DNA from: Microstegium vimineum | Taxonomy: Eukaryota; Streptophyta; Magnoliopsida; Poales; Poaceae | DNA: 64,000 nucleotides | NCBI GenBank assembly: GCA_022036555.1 | Contig: CM039120.1 | Coordinates: forward strand, 23,092,227-23,156,226 | Reading direction: 5' to 3' | The notes under the pieces: model-generated | Seen by the model: only the letters and a program-made list of their open reading frames with translations | Told to the model about the DNA's origin: nothing | Databases searched by the model: none | Made by a program: the position numbers and the translations under genes | Part shown: piece after piece, positions 33,102-45,358 of the stretch | Layout of the letters: the number at the start of each line of letters is the position of its first letter | How positions within the stretch are numbered: the stretch's first letter is position 1

Positions 33102-35168
33102 TACGAACACATGGTAGATAAGTACCCATGTATGTTCAGCTTTATGATGAGTGATCGTCCAACACGTGAGTGCTTCAGTTTGAGTGGCTTACCCTAACCA
33201 CTTGCGAAAGGAAGTCTGTGCATGTCTATCGGCTTGTGGTGTGCAGGTGCTAAGCCTAGTGACAGTAGTCAATGGCGTGGAGAAGGTCGAGTAGAGGCTT
33301 GCTATTGCCGATGGACTGAGAGCGGTGAAGGGCGGAAGCGGGGCTCAGACTGAGGGACATGGGCGCCGGCGGACTAGCTATGGTGGCTAGTACTTGGCAC
33401 CGACGAGTGCGAGAAGACATGGAGGTAGACCGAGTCGGCCGAGTCAAGACGGTGGACGCGCGAGTCGAGCGGAGGCTTAGGGGACTCGGAGTCCGACTGG
33501 GCAAAGACAAGGTGGCTCGAGTCAAGTGGTTTGGTGGTTTGGGCCTCAAAACCATCCACGTCAGTTTCCGAGTTTGTGTCGCAAAACTCGGGGTTCGGTA
33601 GTTGAGCCCAAAGCTACAGGTGGCGGGTTTCATGGGTTTCGGCTTCAAAACCTAGGCGGAGCTTCCGAGGAAGCGGGGATGGCACGTGGCGGAATCCTGG
33701 AGGTTGTGTCGAGGCCACGGCAACTCCTGGCAGGAAGCGGGGCTGTCCATTCAAATCGAGGAAGATATTTTCTGGAGCTTGGACTGCAATGCTTAGGCTA
33801 GGTAGTTCACTCATGTATCTAGGGGGTCTTTGGGAAATAGCCAAAGCCCTATTAAATAGGGGATGAATGGGTATCCTCATCCTACCTATTGAATACCTTT
33901 CATTAGCCCCAACTCTCTCTCTCTTTAACCTCTCTCTAGTTCATGAGATCCCTAGGTTGATCTCTCCAACCTTTGTAAGGATTTGTACTTTGTTTTCGGT
34001 GGGAATCGGAGGCCTTAGCCTCCGTAAGCCATGGCGGCTTTGATTACTTGATCGTGTCTCTCATTTTGCTTGTGTTCTTCGTATTTTGCTTTTCCTCCCT
34101 CTTTGTTCCCGAGATGAAATCTCTTTGTAGGGAGTAGATCTTGCAATTCCATTTGAACCAAGTTGTTCGTAATTGTGAGGAGCATCTTTGCACCAAAGGG
34201 TTTCTCCTCAAACCTCACGAGTACGTAGATCGGGCGATTTCTTCGCGGCGTTCTTCGTTTTGCCTTTTCTCCCCAAATCCAAGTGTTCCCATTTATCCTC
34301 TCCAAATCGAACGATGATTTCTTCGGGATAGATCCCCAACTGTACAAGGATCATGCCTACAAAGTTTGGTTGCATTTGGAGTTCATTTGGTTGAGTTTTG
34401 GGAAGATTTGGCGGAGTGAAATCGGTTTTCGCGGGTTTTCTGTGCGCTGTTCGTGAGCTTCGGACCACCCTCTAGACCACTTTGGAGAAGGCTCCGGACC
34501 ATAGGCGAGTGGTCCTATGGTCTGGCCGAAAGTCTACAGAGCAGCACCTAGCTCCGGACCAAGCTCCGGACTAGTCCTGTGGTACCGTTGGACCACTAGT
34601 CCAGAGGTTGGGAGCTCACTGCATTGGCTGATTTTGAGAAGAAAAAGCGTCGGACCCCCCTCCAGACCATAGCACCAGACCATAGCGAGTGGTCCTGTGG
34701 TGTGGCCGAAAAACTACAGCAAGGACCTTAGCTCCGGACCACTCATCTTGGTCCTGTGGTCACTGACAAAAGTAGTCGTGTGCTCGTTTCTATCTCGTCC
34801 GGACTCCGAATCAAGTTCCGTTTGTTGCGTTGGATTCGTATTCACGTAATGAACATGATTAGGTACATTTGAGACCAGTTCACATAAGTATTTTTGGGTG
34901 TGTTCTTGCCTCTTCTCTCTAGGGGTTGAGAGTACCACTCTCGGTGTATCGGTTTCGAGTTTGTGGCTTTGTTTGTTCTCCATCTTCTCCGACCGCTCCG
35001 CTGCACCTTTAGGGGTCTTCCTAAGGTGTCCACCTACTTGTTAGGTCGTGTGCGAGTCGTCTCTTCCAAGGTCAAGTTTTGGGTGTGAGTTTGGGACAAG
35101 GGCCAAGTCTTTGAGTTGGATTTTATTTGGCTCCCATTCACCCCCCCCCCTCTAGTCGTGGTCCTTCA
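33102..35168 (+). mobile_element. Copia (Sirevirus-like) LTR inserted in gag
   Basis: It is flanked by gcaac at 33097-33101 and 35169-35173, and the gag reading frame is continuous when the two sides are compared. The right end, ttcacccccccccctctagtc...tccttca, is typical of a Sirevirus LTR. The left end begins TACG rather than TG, so it is mutated or slightly misplaced. No pol sequence is present: a solo LTR. The right half has many tccggacc/ggtcc blocks (34455-34760). Confidence 0.7.
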
Positions 35169-36537
35169 GCAACCTTCCGGTCCCAGATGCTGCCGACAGG
35201 AAGCTCGCTCACGACGAGCTGAAGACCCTTCTGGAGTGAGCCGTGGCACAACAGGCAGAGAGCTCCAGGTCATGGAGGCACGGTCTCAGCACCGGGCATC
35301 CAACCGGCCCGACACCCAACGACCGCGAGGGGTCGGTCCACCCGGATCCTGCATTGGCTGAACGTCGGCGTCCGACGTTGCATGCTCGCGTAGGAGAAAA
35401 GCGGGACGTGCATGACACGCTTGACGCACGCAAGCATGCCAAGCAGGATGGTGCCAGCAGAGGTTACCGCGTCCGCCGCGGGGGCCGATACGACAACGAC
35501 GAGGACTGGCCTCCCACGCCGGAGTCGCCAGGCCCCTTGGCGTTCATTCGCTGCATCCGCCGTGCACCGTTCCCGCAACCGTTCCGGCAACCTACCAACA
35601 TCGTTTGGTACTCCGGGGAAATGAACCCCGAGCTCTGGCTCGATGACAACCACCTTGCCTGTCAGGCCGGTGGCGCAGACGATGACGATTTCATCATCCA
35701 CAACTTGCCTCTCCATCTTTCGGACTCGACCCGCACGTGGCTCGAGCATTGGCCTCCCAACACCATCGATAGGTGGAGTTCCCTACGAAAAGCCTTTGTC
35801 GGGAATTTTCAAGGCACCTACACTTGCCCAAGAAACCCCTGGAACCTCCGCAGCTGCAGGCAGAAGGCCGACGACTCCCTCCGGGATTACATTCATCGCT
35901 TCTCCCAGCAATGCACCGAGCTCTTGACCGCGGCCGACGCAAACGTGGTCGGGGCTTTCCTTGCGGGCACCACCTGCAAAAAGCTCGTCCACGAGCTGGG
36001 CTGCAGCAACCCTCGCACCACCGAGAGACTCCTCGACATCGCCACGAGCTACGCTTTGGGCGAGGAGGCGGTCGGTGCAATCTTCCACCCCGACAAGGGT
36101 AAGGGCAAGGAAGTAGAGACCGCCGTCGAAGGCGGCTTGAACCGCGCCCAGAACAGGAGCCAGAAGAGGGGCAAGCCGCAACATGGCGGTGGCGAAAACG
36201 TCGTCGCGACGGCAGACCTCAAGGCTCCCTGACCCCAAGGAGGGAAGAAAGTGGGAAAGTTCGACGACATGCTCACCAAGCCATGCTCGTACCACAATGG
36301 CACGGTCAAGCACACACTCCAGCAGTGTGACATGATGGCCAGGTACTTCAAGGCCGTCCCTGACAAGGACGAGTCAAAGCAGTCGGAAGGCCAAGACGGG
36401 GACGGGGATCGCGATGAATCCTACCCCCACGTAAGCAAGTGCCTCATGATCTTCAGGGGCTCGGAGGCTACGGCTGCAAACGCCGGCAGAAGAAGGAGTA
36501 GCGTGAGGTCTTCGCGGTCGCCCCAATGACTCCTACT
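35169..36537 (+). pseudogene. gag capsid and zinc-finger part of left Tat element
   Basis: After a TGA at 35238-35240 a 329-codon ORF (35243-36232) carries the retrotransposon gag domain at about residues 115-260: the WYSGEMNPELWLDD start, TWLEHWPPNTIDRWSSLRKAFVGNFQGTY and DDSLRDYIHRFSQQCTEL. The C terminus is Lys/Gly/Arg-rich. A TGA at 36230-36232 and a shift separate the following ORF (36251-36529), which holds a CX2HX5HX4C zinc motif (CSYHNGTVKHTLQQC) typical of Tat gag. The protein would form the particle shell. It is the most intact part of this element. Confidence 0.85.
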
Positions 36538-36624
36538 TTCCTCGACTAGTCGGAGCCCGACATCACCTTCGGTCAAGATGATCACCCGAGCCACGTTACC
36601 CATCCAGGTAGTTATCCACTCATC

Positions 36625-37203
36625 ATGGACCTGGTCATAGGGAACGTGTGCTTCACCAAGGTGCTGATGGACGGAGGCAGTAGCCTTAACATCATGTACT
36701 ACAACGCCTTCGAGGCCCTCGGCCTGCGACGGGAGAAACTTCGATCATCGGGGGCTCCCTTTCAAGGAATCGTCCCCGGAAGACAAATGGTACCCCTGGG
36801 GAAGATCGTCCTGCCCGTCACGTTTGGGGAGCTGGACAACTTCCGGAGCGAGTACCTCACCTTCGAAGTCGTGGCTTACCGAGGGACTTACCACGCGGTG
36901 TTGGGGAGGCCGTGTTACACGAAGTTCATGGCCGTAACCAACGACACCTACCTTAATCTCAAGATGTCAGGGTCATGCAGCATCATCACGATCATCTCCG
37001 ATGTCAAGGTGGTGTACCAGTGCGAGGTGGACTGCTACGAGAATGCCATGGCCGAGGTGCGCAGCGAGGAGCTGGTGGCAGAAAATCTGACTGGACCATG
37101 GCAACGGGCCGTGAAGTACTCCGACTCCCGAGAGTCAAGTACTTCCACCTGGCTACCCATCCGAGCAGATCATATCTCTTATCAGGAAAGGCAAAGCAAG
37201 TAG
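36625..37203 (+). pseudogene. Protease region of left Tat element
   Basis: A 192-codon ORF that is truncated downstream. The active-site motif in Tat elements is D-G-G-S-S, seen here as VLMDGGSSLNIMYYNAFEALGL near residue 17, and the second half contains YHAVLGRPCYTKFMAV. It ends in TAG at 37201-37203 shortly after leaving the protease domain. No RT follows, so downstream pol has been deleted. Confidence 0.8.
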
Positions 37204-37452
37204 GACAAAACAGAAAAGACGCGGAAACCAGAAAACAAGCATACTAAAAGCAAGCTCGCTAAGGAGCAATAAAAACTTGTCCAACGCCCTCCAGGGCGCA
37301 TCATGCAAAAGGATAATTTAAATTGTTTGTTACAAGGGCACTCGACCCTGATCACTGACCACATAGGGTCACTCTTCCGGCGGCGGCGGGAGCACTTCTT
37401 CTTCAAGCCTGGCGGCCAGAGTTGTCGCGGGCTCTTCCACGACAGCTTCAAT
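37204..37452. other. Short spacer where pol is missing
   Basis: 250 bp between the protease (plus) and the 3' end of the antisense gene (minus). No pol remnant is readable. It probably holds the antisense gene's 3' untranslated end. Confidence 0.5.
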
Positions 37453-40400
37453 CTAGTCCAATAGCGCTTCTGGGGCATCCAGGGGATAACCCTCGTTGAT
37501 GAGCGTTGGAGTCACCGCGTCATAGAGGCAGGCGGCGATCGCCATCGTGTGGTGGACCCCGATGCACAGCGCCTCCCAGATCCGCGCTTGGCCCCGCTCC
37601 CAAAGCAGGCCAACACGCGTCCTGCGACTCTTGCGCACCAGCACGCAGCTCTGGGGCAACAGAAAAAGGGGGTCACCAACTCTGAATTCAAAAGCAAAGA
37701 AACTCCAGAACAACTGGGAAAAGAAAAGACAGCGTACCCTTGTTCTTGCGCTCCAGGCTGTTCACTACCGCACGGAGTTGCGAGGCGACCGTTGTCAACT
37801 CGCCGACTCGGGTGGAGAACTCTAGGATCCTTCGGTCGGCGTCAACGCTACGCTCGCGCGCCCTGTGGGACAGGTCCTCGAAGCGGGCCACGATGTCATC
37901 GCACTCCCGGCGGTTGATGTCGCGCTAACGTCGCGCGGTGTTGCGCTCCTCCTCCATGGAGTCCAGCGCCGCAATGGCCTAGCGCCGCGCTTGCACCTCG
38001 GCGTTGCGCTCGATCGTCAGGCGCTCAATGTTAGCCTGACGCGCCGCGCGCTCGTCCTGCAGCATCTTGCAGATATCCTCCACACCAGTATGAGCCACAT
38101 CCCGCTCTCGCTCGACCCGTTCGACGTTGGAGGCACTCTGGTGCACCAATGCCTGCACATCCGCCTCCCGCGTCTCCAAGGCGGGCAGCTGCTCCTATAG
38201 TTCCGTCGCACGGTGGCGAGTCGCCACAAGCTCTTCGGGGGCATCATCCTCCCCGGCGAACGACCACGATCCGCGATCCACCGCCTGAGTTCATGACGGA
38301 GGAACATGGACTTCCCAGCGCTCGTCGCCATTTAGGACCTACACGGATGGGAATGTTAGGCATTCAACAGGAAATCACAAGTGACACTTACGGTCGGGTA
38401 GCCACTCACATTGCCATGATGGGTGAAGTCCTCGCGGAACGCCGCGACCGCTAGCTAGAAGAAGTCCACCGCTCGCGCCACAAGGTGATCATGCTCCTGA
38501 CAGGAGGCGGCCATACGCTTCCAATGCCGGAGTTCGCGCTGGTCATCCAGCACGAACACCGCCTCCTCTTGGTTCTCCCGGTTGACCCAAGCTATCGGGT
38601 CGCTATCCCCGATGGCACTCCGGTTGGGGCCCAGCCGACGCAGCGCCCCAGGGGCCACGCTCCCCCCAGCGCTAGCCGCCTCGCCCGGCGAGTCCGCGCC
38701 AGACCGAGAAAGGACAGCCTTGGATGTGCGGGCAGCTGCCACCTCCTCCTCGGTGAAGGATCGGGGATCCACCGAGTCTCGGGCTGGCATGTTGGCGGAA
38801 AGGGGACTACCTAGGGTCCCCTCCTCACTCACATCAGCCAACGCCACCCCGGCATCTGACGATACGGGTGTGGCGTCCGTTAGCCCGTCCGCGTGGTCAG
38901 CACCACCGTCACGAGCCTCGCGCGCCGCGGCCACCACCACGGCGCCCTCCGTCACCGTGGCCGGTCGAGCTCCCCCAACGTCCGCGGACACGGCGTCACC
39001 CAGTCCGTCCTCTTCCCCGGAGTTGTCAACGACTACCACCTCCGGGGGAGAGGGCAACGCGATAGCCGCGGAGCCGGCACCTGCGGAGTTTAGCGGTGCC
39101 ACGCCAACGACGTCGGCGTCGCCCAGAGTCGGATCGCTCCCGGCCTCACCGGAGATCATCGAATCAAAAACTGGGGTGGCGTCGCTCTGTTCCACACCGG
39201 TGGACGGCGCCCCCTAGCGCAGTTTCTTCCATCCTGCGTGAGCGGAGCTTCGGGAGATCCTGTGACATCCATCACGCATTCACGCCACAAGCAATCGCGC
39301 TTCGCCGGTAAAATGGAGGCAGACGCCACGCAAGGTAGGCTTACCGTGGTGAGAAGAGGCAGTTGCGCTTCCGTGTCGACCCCACCGCACCGCGGCCCGC
39401 CATCGCGGAACCACCGCTCCATTCAACGTCCCCGCTCTACCCAGGCGGGCCCAGAAGAGGAGTGGCCACGGAACCATCGGCAACACCGTCCCCGGAGCCA
39501 CCAGGGGCCAGGTGTGCGCCGAGCGTCCTCACCGCTACCACCACCATAGGTGGCGCAGTCCCGGCCATTCGAAGCGCTGGGACCACCTCGGACAGAGGAC
39601 GCCTGTCCTCGTCCTCATCATCATCGCCGTCCTCCCCGACGTCCTCCCAGTCCACGTCCTCCGGTTGCGGCGGCACCCAGCCCACGTTCGCCGCGCCTTG
39701 CCCCGGGGCGAGAAGAGGAGCGGCCACATGGCGTGCCATCAAAAGAGGCCCCTACAGAAGAAGGATGGGCGGCGCGCCAATTGGTACCACAATTAAAGGA
39801 AGCGCGGAGAAAAGACAACACAGCGCGGTCTCGACTTACCAGCTCGACAAAGTTAAGGTCAGGGCGCATCTGCGGACAACAGTAGATGCCATCTTCGTTC
39901 AGGGCATCTCCAACCAGCCTTTGGGCGGCGTCGACCTCTTTCTCAAGGATCAGGTCAACCTTAGCCATGGCGGTTCTCTCGCGTGGTGCCCCGGGCACCA
40001 TGTCGTTCAGTGGGCGCACCCGCGCCATGAGCGGGAGCACCCGGCGCTGCAGGAATTGCGCGATGACCCTCGAAAGGTTCAACTCTTGGTCACGGAGTCG
40101 TCCCAAGCTCCGAAGATAAGGCTCTATCCCCGTGAGCTCCTGTTGGGTCAGGTTGTCATTCCAGTTGGGGAGCTCTTCGGCAAAGCGTCGGCTCGTGTAT
40201 TCTGGGAGCGGTGCCTCGGGGTGGTTCCGAAGGTAGAACCACTGCGAGTGCCACCCCTGGTTAGACGAGCTCGTTCGCGCTGGCATGTAGAGATGGGATT
40301 TGGAGGAACGGAGACTAATGGCGCACCCTCCGCTCAGCGCCACCCATCTTGCCCCTCCCGAGTAGAGAAGGAACACCGTCGCCTTGAAGAAGAACCTCCA

Positions 40401-42681
40401 CAGGGCGAAGTCCGGCTCCGTCGCCAGCATCCCCTCCGACATGGCCGCAGAGGCCGCGAGGTGGAGGACGGAGTTGGGATTGAGATTGTGGAGCTCAATC
40501 CCATAATGGTGGAGGATGACACGGAAGAAACGCGATGGTGGCATTCCGAACCCACGCTCGTGGAATGGAAGGAAGGTGACCACGTACCCCTCCGGCGGGT
40601 CTGGCCTGTCGGCGCCGGTGAAAGGTCTATGAATGGCTAGAGGGGGGGTGAATAGCCAAATTAATTTTTCTACAACACTTAGCAAACTTGTTAGAATAAA
40701 ACACCCGGGGATAAGCAAGTTTTCTCTAGCACTACAAGGGTCGGAAGCCTCCTATATCAAGTCTAGTTACTAGCAAGATATATCCTATGTCACACACAAG
40801 GGCTAGACAACTAGAGCTACTAAGCTAAGATACACAACCTAAGCTAGAATCTCTACTTTGCAAGAATGAAAGAAAGTAATACAAAGCTAGAGATAGAAGG
40901 GTTATACCACCACGAAGGGATGAACCAATAGATAACCAATCACAATATGAATCCTCGGTAGAGACAAGTTGACACAATGATTTTTTACCGAGGTTCACTT
41001 GTTTGCCAACAAGCTAGTCCTCGTTGTAGCGATACACCCACTTGGAGCTTCACGCGCTAATTGGCAATCAAAGCCAAACCCGTTCAAGGGTGCCGCACAA
41101 CCAACACAAGATGGGGATCCCCAAGCTACGCGGAATCCACTAGAGATACCTTTCGCGAATCTCCCGTGGGGTAGGTTCAAGAACCCCTCACAATCCACCG
41201 ATCGGAGACGGAGACAATCACCTTCCTCCGCTCAACGATCCTCGTCACACCAAGCCGTCTAGGAGATGGCAATCCCCACGAATAACAAGAGCTCTGCGAT
41301 GATGACGATCACCAAGTGCCACTAGTATGCAATCAACAAAGCAATGCACTTGGATTCACTCTATCTCTCTAGAATATGTCAAATATGTTTAGAGGATGAG
41401 TGGTGGAAGCTTCTCAAGCAAGCACAAATGTGTGAGTGAGTAGAATGTGCAAGAGATGCCCCAAAGGGCCGGACATATCACCTTATATAGCCCACACTCA
41501 ACACTAGCCGTTTTGCCCCTGAAAAATGTTTTCTGCGCCCACTCCGGATGCACTTTTCACTGGGGGTCCGGACCATCAATAGCGCCCGGACCCTCTTCCA
41601 GCCGAGAGCCAACGGCTCTGTTCCAGCCTCCGGTCGCAGGGTCCGGACGCACCCAAGCTGCAGTCCGGACCATCACACATGTGTCCGGTCGAGCCTCCGT
41701 TTGAACTTGCTTCTTCCCGCGTGCACTGCAGCGCGCCACATGGCTCCGGACGCACCTGTTCACAGGGTCCGGAGTCACTGCTCCTTGCGTCCGGAAATAT
41801 TTTCCTGGGTGCCCGAGCGCACCCGAGACCTCGCTTGAGCTCCTTAGCACCTCCGGACCCAAGTCCGGTTCATGGTCCGGACCATCACCCTGCGTCCGAA
41901 CCCTCTTTTCCAGAGAATTACAGAGAGCGCTAGGCTCTAGACCCGCATCCGGAGCTCTGCGTCCGGACTCCTCTCCTCAGCCGAGCCATCTAGGGTATGC
42001 CTCTGGACCCATCTCCGATGGTCCGGACCGGCCACATACCCTGCGTCCGGACCTCTGTCTGAAGCTCCGTTGGGCTGCCAAACACTTCTCCAACTTATCC
42101 AAGCTTCCAAGAGCCAACACTATATGATCCCTACACTTGTGCACGCGTGTTAGCTTTTAGTTCACAATTATCTTGGATTAAGATGGTGTTTCACTTGGTT
42201 CAATTGATTTTAATGCAATGCATATGAACCTAGTGGCACATGATAACCGTAGTCATACATAAGAGCTCCCTCCTTGATAGTACGGCTATTTATCCTAAAT
42301 GTGATCACATCCTCTATGATGTCTTGATCACCAAACCAAAAATGGTTCCTAGCAATCACCTTTGCCTTCACACCATTTTCCTTTCCACCACCATGCTAGA
42401 GCTTGTGCCATCCACACTTGATTCACCTTGCTCCATCAAATGGTATGTACCAACCTATCTCATGATTCACACTTAGAGATCAAGGTTAGTACTTAGGTGG
42501 GTTTCATCAATTACTCAAAACCAAAACACATGGGAGACTCTCAGCCGGTGGGCATGATCCACTCCATGTCGTTGTTGGCAGAGAGCTTGGGGCGTAGCAG
42601 CCCCGCGTCCACCAGCTCGAGCGCCCTGTCGTATTCGGCCTCACATCTAGGCCAACTCCTCTCCGGATGTTCTCCGGCCAT
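37453..42681 (-). pseudogene. Antisense spliced gene of left Tat element: gypsy-type transposon domain plus coiled coil
   Basis: Read on the minus strand. Exon 1 starts at ATG 42681-42679 (MAGEHPERSWPRCEAEYDRA), is interrupted by a Sirevirus solo LTR (40619-42543), resumes at 40618 and ends at 39840 before GTAAGT. It encodes the 'putative gypsy type transposon' domain (PF04195-like; RGFGMPPSRFFRVILHHYG, HLYMPARTSSSNQGWHSQWF). Later exons: one ending near 39343; 39215-38393 (Ala/Ser/Asp-rich, with an in-frame TAG at 38457-38455); 38337 to about 37738 (Arg/Glu-rich coiled coil, several stops); and about 37655-37453. Donor GTAAGT/GTAAGC and acceptor TAG/CAG sequences sit at these edges. It is broken by the insertion and stops. 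Plus-strand ORFs here (39363-40640 and 38582-39217) are shadows. Confidence 0.75.
40619..42543 (-). mobile_element. Sirevirus solo LTR, minus orientation, inside the antisense gene
   Basis: It is bounded by the perfect duplication gccgg (40614-40618 and 42544-42548). On the minus strand it starts TGAGAG, continues to TTTTGGTTTTGAGTAATTGATG, and ends with ctattcaccccccctctagcc...CCTTTCA. TATA box (minus) at 41481-41490. No internal Sirevirus sequence, so a solo LTR formed by recombination. It holds about 15 TCCGGA-type palindromes between 41540 and 42060. Confidence 0.92.
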
Positions 42682-42750
42682 GGGGAACGCTTCTGAGGAA
42701 CAGCGCGCAGCACGGCGGCGGGCGTGGCTAAGGCGGATTCACAGCGGCAC

Positions 42751-42850
42751 AAACCCTAGCTTCGAAGGATTCGGCGCGAGCAAGATGAAGCGGCAAAAGA
42801 GGCGAACAGTACAGGCTCACGGGGGATGACGCGACACACAGGTATTTATA
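42751..42850 (-). promoter_or_regulatory. TATA box and telo-box of the antisense Tat gene
   Basis: On the minus strand TATAAATA starts at 42850, about 170 bp before the ATG at 42681, in a properly placed core-promoter position. A telo-box core (AAACCCTA on the plus strand, 42751-42758) lies 92 bp downstream of the TATA box. Confidence 0.6.
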
Positions 42851-42859
42851 AGAGGCCAG

Positions 42860-45344
42860 AAGGCAGAGCGACGCCTCCAAGGATCCCCACGCGCACAACA
42901 CCACGACCCGAGTCGTATTGAATGCGGCCGCTCGGTTACGTCCACTCCACTGAACGCTGGAATACCGGGAACCGCGCACGACGGCAGGTAACTGACACCG
43001 CCCGACTTTTCTCTCGCTCCGGATCCCGCATCCTGTATCTATCATCATTACAGGATCCACCCCGGGCCCACCACGCCGCGCACGCAAGATCTTTTCCGTA
43101 TGCATCCCCAGCACACCTCAACGAAACCTCCGGCTCGTCCGAGCTCGGCCAACGAACGCAAGGGTCGGAGGGAGGCACATGCAGCGCTACCAGCGTCGAC
43201 GACCCATGGGCCCAGGTAAGACAAAAAGGGATCGGGGCTATAGACGCCCTCGACGGCCCATTAAGGTCCAGAGATACGAAGGCCACCCCAGCGGGGTCAA
43301 AACGGCCATCTCAGGATGATAGAGCGAGGGGCGAATACGGAATGAACACGCTAGCGGTCATTAGCCTGGCAATTGGATAATAAGGTCATTCCCAAATTTC
43401 GTATTTGAGTCCATGCTTACGGAAGATTGGTTCATGGTATTCCTATCGAAGGAAGGCAACAGGCCCCCGAGACCCATCGAACGGATCCGGCTACTAGATG
43501 AAACTGATTTGGGGTGAGCCACGACATGGGCCACGAGCCGGAACCCTAGCGAACGGGAACCGAGCGCCCCACTCAGATTTGCCTGCTAGCAACTCGATGA
43601 GCAGCCATGGTTCATCCGCCTCGAGGATAGCATGGTCCGGCTCATATTCCCCCTTCTCGCGGAGAGATGCGCGGGGAACGAACCAAAAGACGAGACGGAC
43701 CCGAGACGATTTTCTTTACAATAGGTAAAGACTCGGGGCTAGCGCCGCACCACGAGGCAAGCCTCACGCATAAGAGGTCCGACCAGGTCAATACGAAAAC
43801 AAACACATTCTGTTTCATATGAAGATATATACATACGCACAATTCCTCACAGGAGTAAGGGAGGTCCCAAGCCAGAAGGATCGGAAGCCGGAGGCACAAC
43901 ACCGGCACCCACACCGAGGACAGCGCTACCCGATACGCCGAATATCCAGGTCATGCAACCTAGTCGCAAGGCCCGAGAAACACCTACCTAGTATTCAAGA
44001 TTGCGACGGACGACGCCATCACGACCCGTTGGCAACTCCTACCAAGCACGTCGCAACTGTGGGAGAACAGTGGCTTCCTCATCTTCAGGAGACCCCGGGC
44101 CGTGACGGTGTGGCTCCCTCCGGTGGAGTGGTTGGGCACTTTATAGCTAAGTCGCCCCAGCCGCTCCGTGATCAACGCCACCGCCGGCAAGCAGATCCGA
44201 GCCGGCCATACGATTGGCAGCTCCGAGTCTGCACATCTTGCTGACGGCGACATCACCATCAACCAACAGCCAACGACAGGCTAACTCCTGGGGTCGTGCG
44301 GGCGAACCGCTATGTCTTTCCTAGTGGACACATCCTTGACTACCCTCCAAGGAAGGGATAGCACGCCATCGCTCCTCGAAGGAAGGGTACAGGGTCCATC
44401 CGGTGAAAGGATGGACTCCACACCTTCCGCCCCAAAGAACGATTCGTGCAGAGGGTGGTGACAACCCTTCGCCCGACCGGTGGCCAGAATCAGCAGAGCT
44501 ATGCGCACCTCGCAGAGCTTCCGTTGAGTTCTTCCACTGGGCGAAGCAGGATGTCGGCACCCCTAACATAGAACTTCCCCTGAGTTTGGTGTACTCTCAA
44601 AGGGTCGCTCGCCAGGGTGGCTCGAGGGTATCTCCGACGAGACCTCGGAGGGAGAAGGAAGGGCAAACCATGCTGGGGGATTGTATATTTCATTCCGCGG
44701 CTGGCAGCCCCTATTTATAGCCCGCCAGGGCACTCACGCAATAGCCAACCCGTGAAACCACAGCGCTCCGCCTCCCCCAGTTAAACCGCACTGAGCGACA
44801 GTGTCCGTTCCAGTGGGGGCGCCGTAGAGCCATAAATGGCCAGGCAGACGGCAGGTCTAGGGTGAGTCATTCGAAAATTTGACCACACAGGGCACGCATT
44901 CACAACACCCTGAAATGGGAGAGCACGGTGCGCCTACTTTTGGGTCAAGAGAAGCGTTGTCTGACCAGGCCGATACAGGCCCGACATTGACCAGTCAGAC
45001 AGACGCTCAGATTGAAAGACAGCTCCACGCAGTCCCAATTCGTCACTTCAGATTGCGTCAGCCCAAGTACAATAGTATGCCCCTGGCAGGGCTGGCGTGC
45101 AAGCAAAATTCTGACCCCGTACGAGCGGGGCAGTCCTCTTTCGCTCCTCACCTATCGAAAGGGGCGAAGGGCCAAGCACTGTATACGTCTACTGAATAAG
45201 TCCTTAGGAGAAAAAATCTTTCTCCTAAGGCCTCGGAGGCTACACCCGGCGAGTGCGCTCGCGTGCACCCACCGGAATCCAAAAACATAACCAAACACCA
45301 TAAGTACTCTCAGAAGCCTCCGGTGTAGTCCATGACTACATCAT
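42860..45344. other. Tat 3' non-coding region with a second minus-strand TATA box
   Basis: GC-moderate sequence without a convincing ORF; the minus-strand ORFs 43984-44262 and 44499-44693 are short, unassigned and have no partner in the other Tat element. A second minus-strand TATA (ctataaatag, 44711-44720) could start a longer antisense transcript. Confidence 0.5.
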
Positions 45345-45358
45345 AGGCTCGGGGCTAC
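45345..45358 (+). other. Polypurine tract of left Tat element
   Basis: aggctcggggctac directly before the 3' LTR; a decayed form of the usual Tat tract. Confidence 0.6.

Noticed and set aside
31812..33110. Minus-strand ORFs of 148-207 codons
   Set aside because: Shadows of the Tat LTR and of gag; the plus strand carries the gag-like sequence.
38582..39217. 211-codon Ser/Pro/Ala-rich frame on the plus strand
   Set aside because: Shadow of the low-complexity exon of the antisense Tat gene on the minus strand.
39363..40640. 425-codon open frame on the plus strand
   Set aside because: It is the opposite-strand shadow of the Tat antisense gene, whose minus-strand frame carries a recognisable domain and splice sites.
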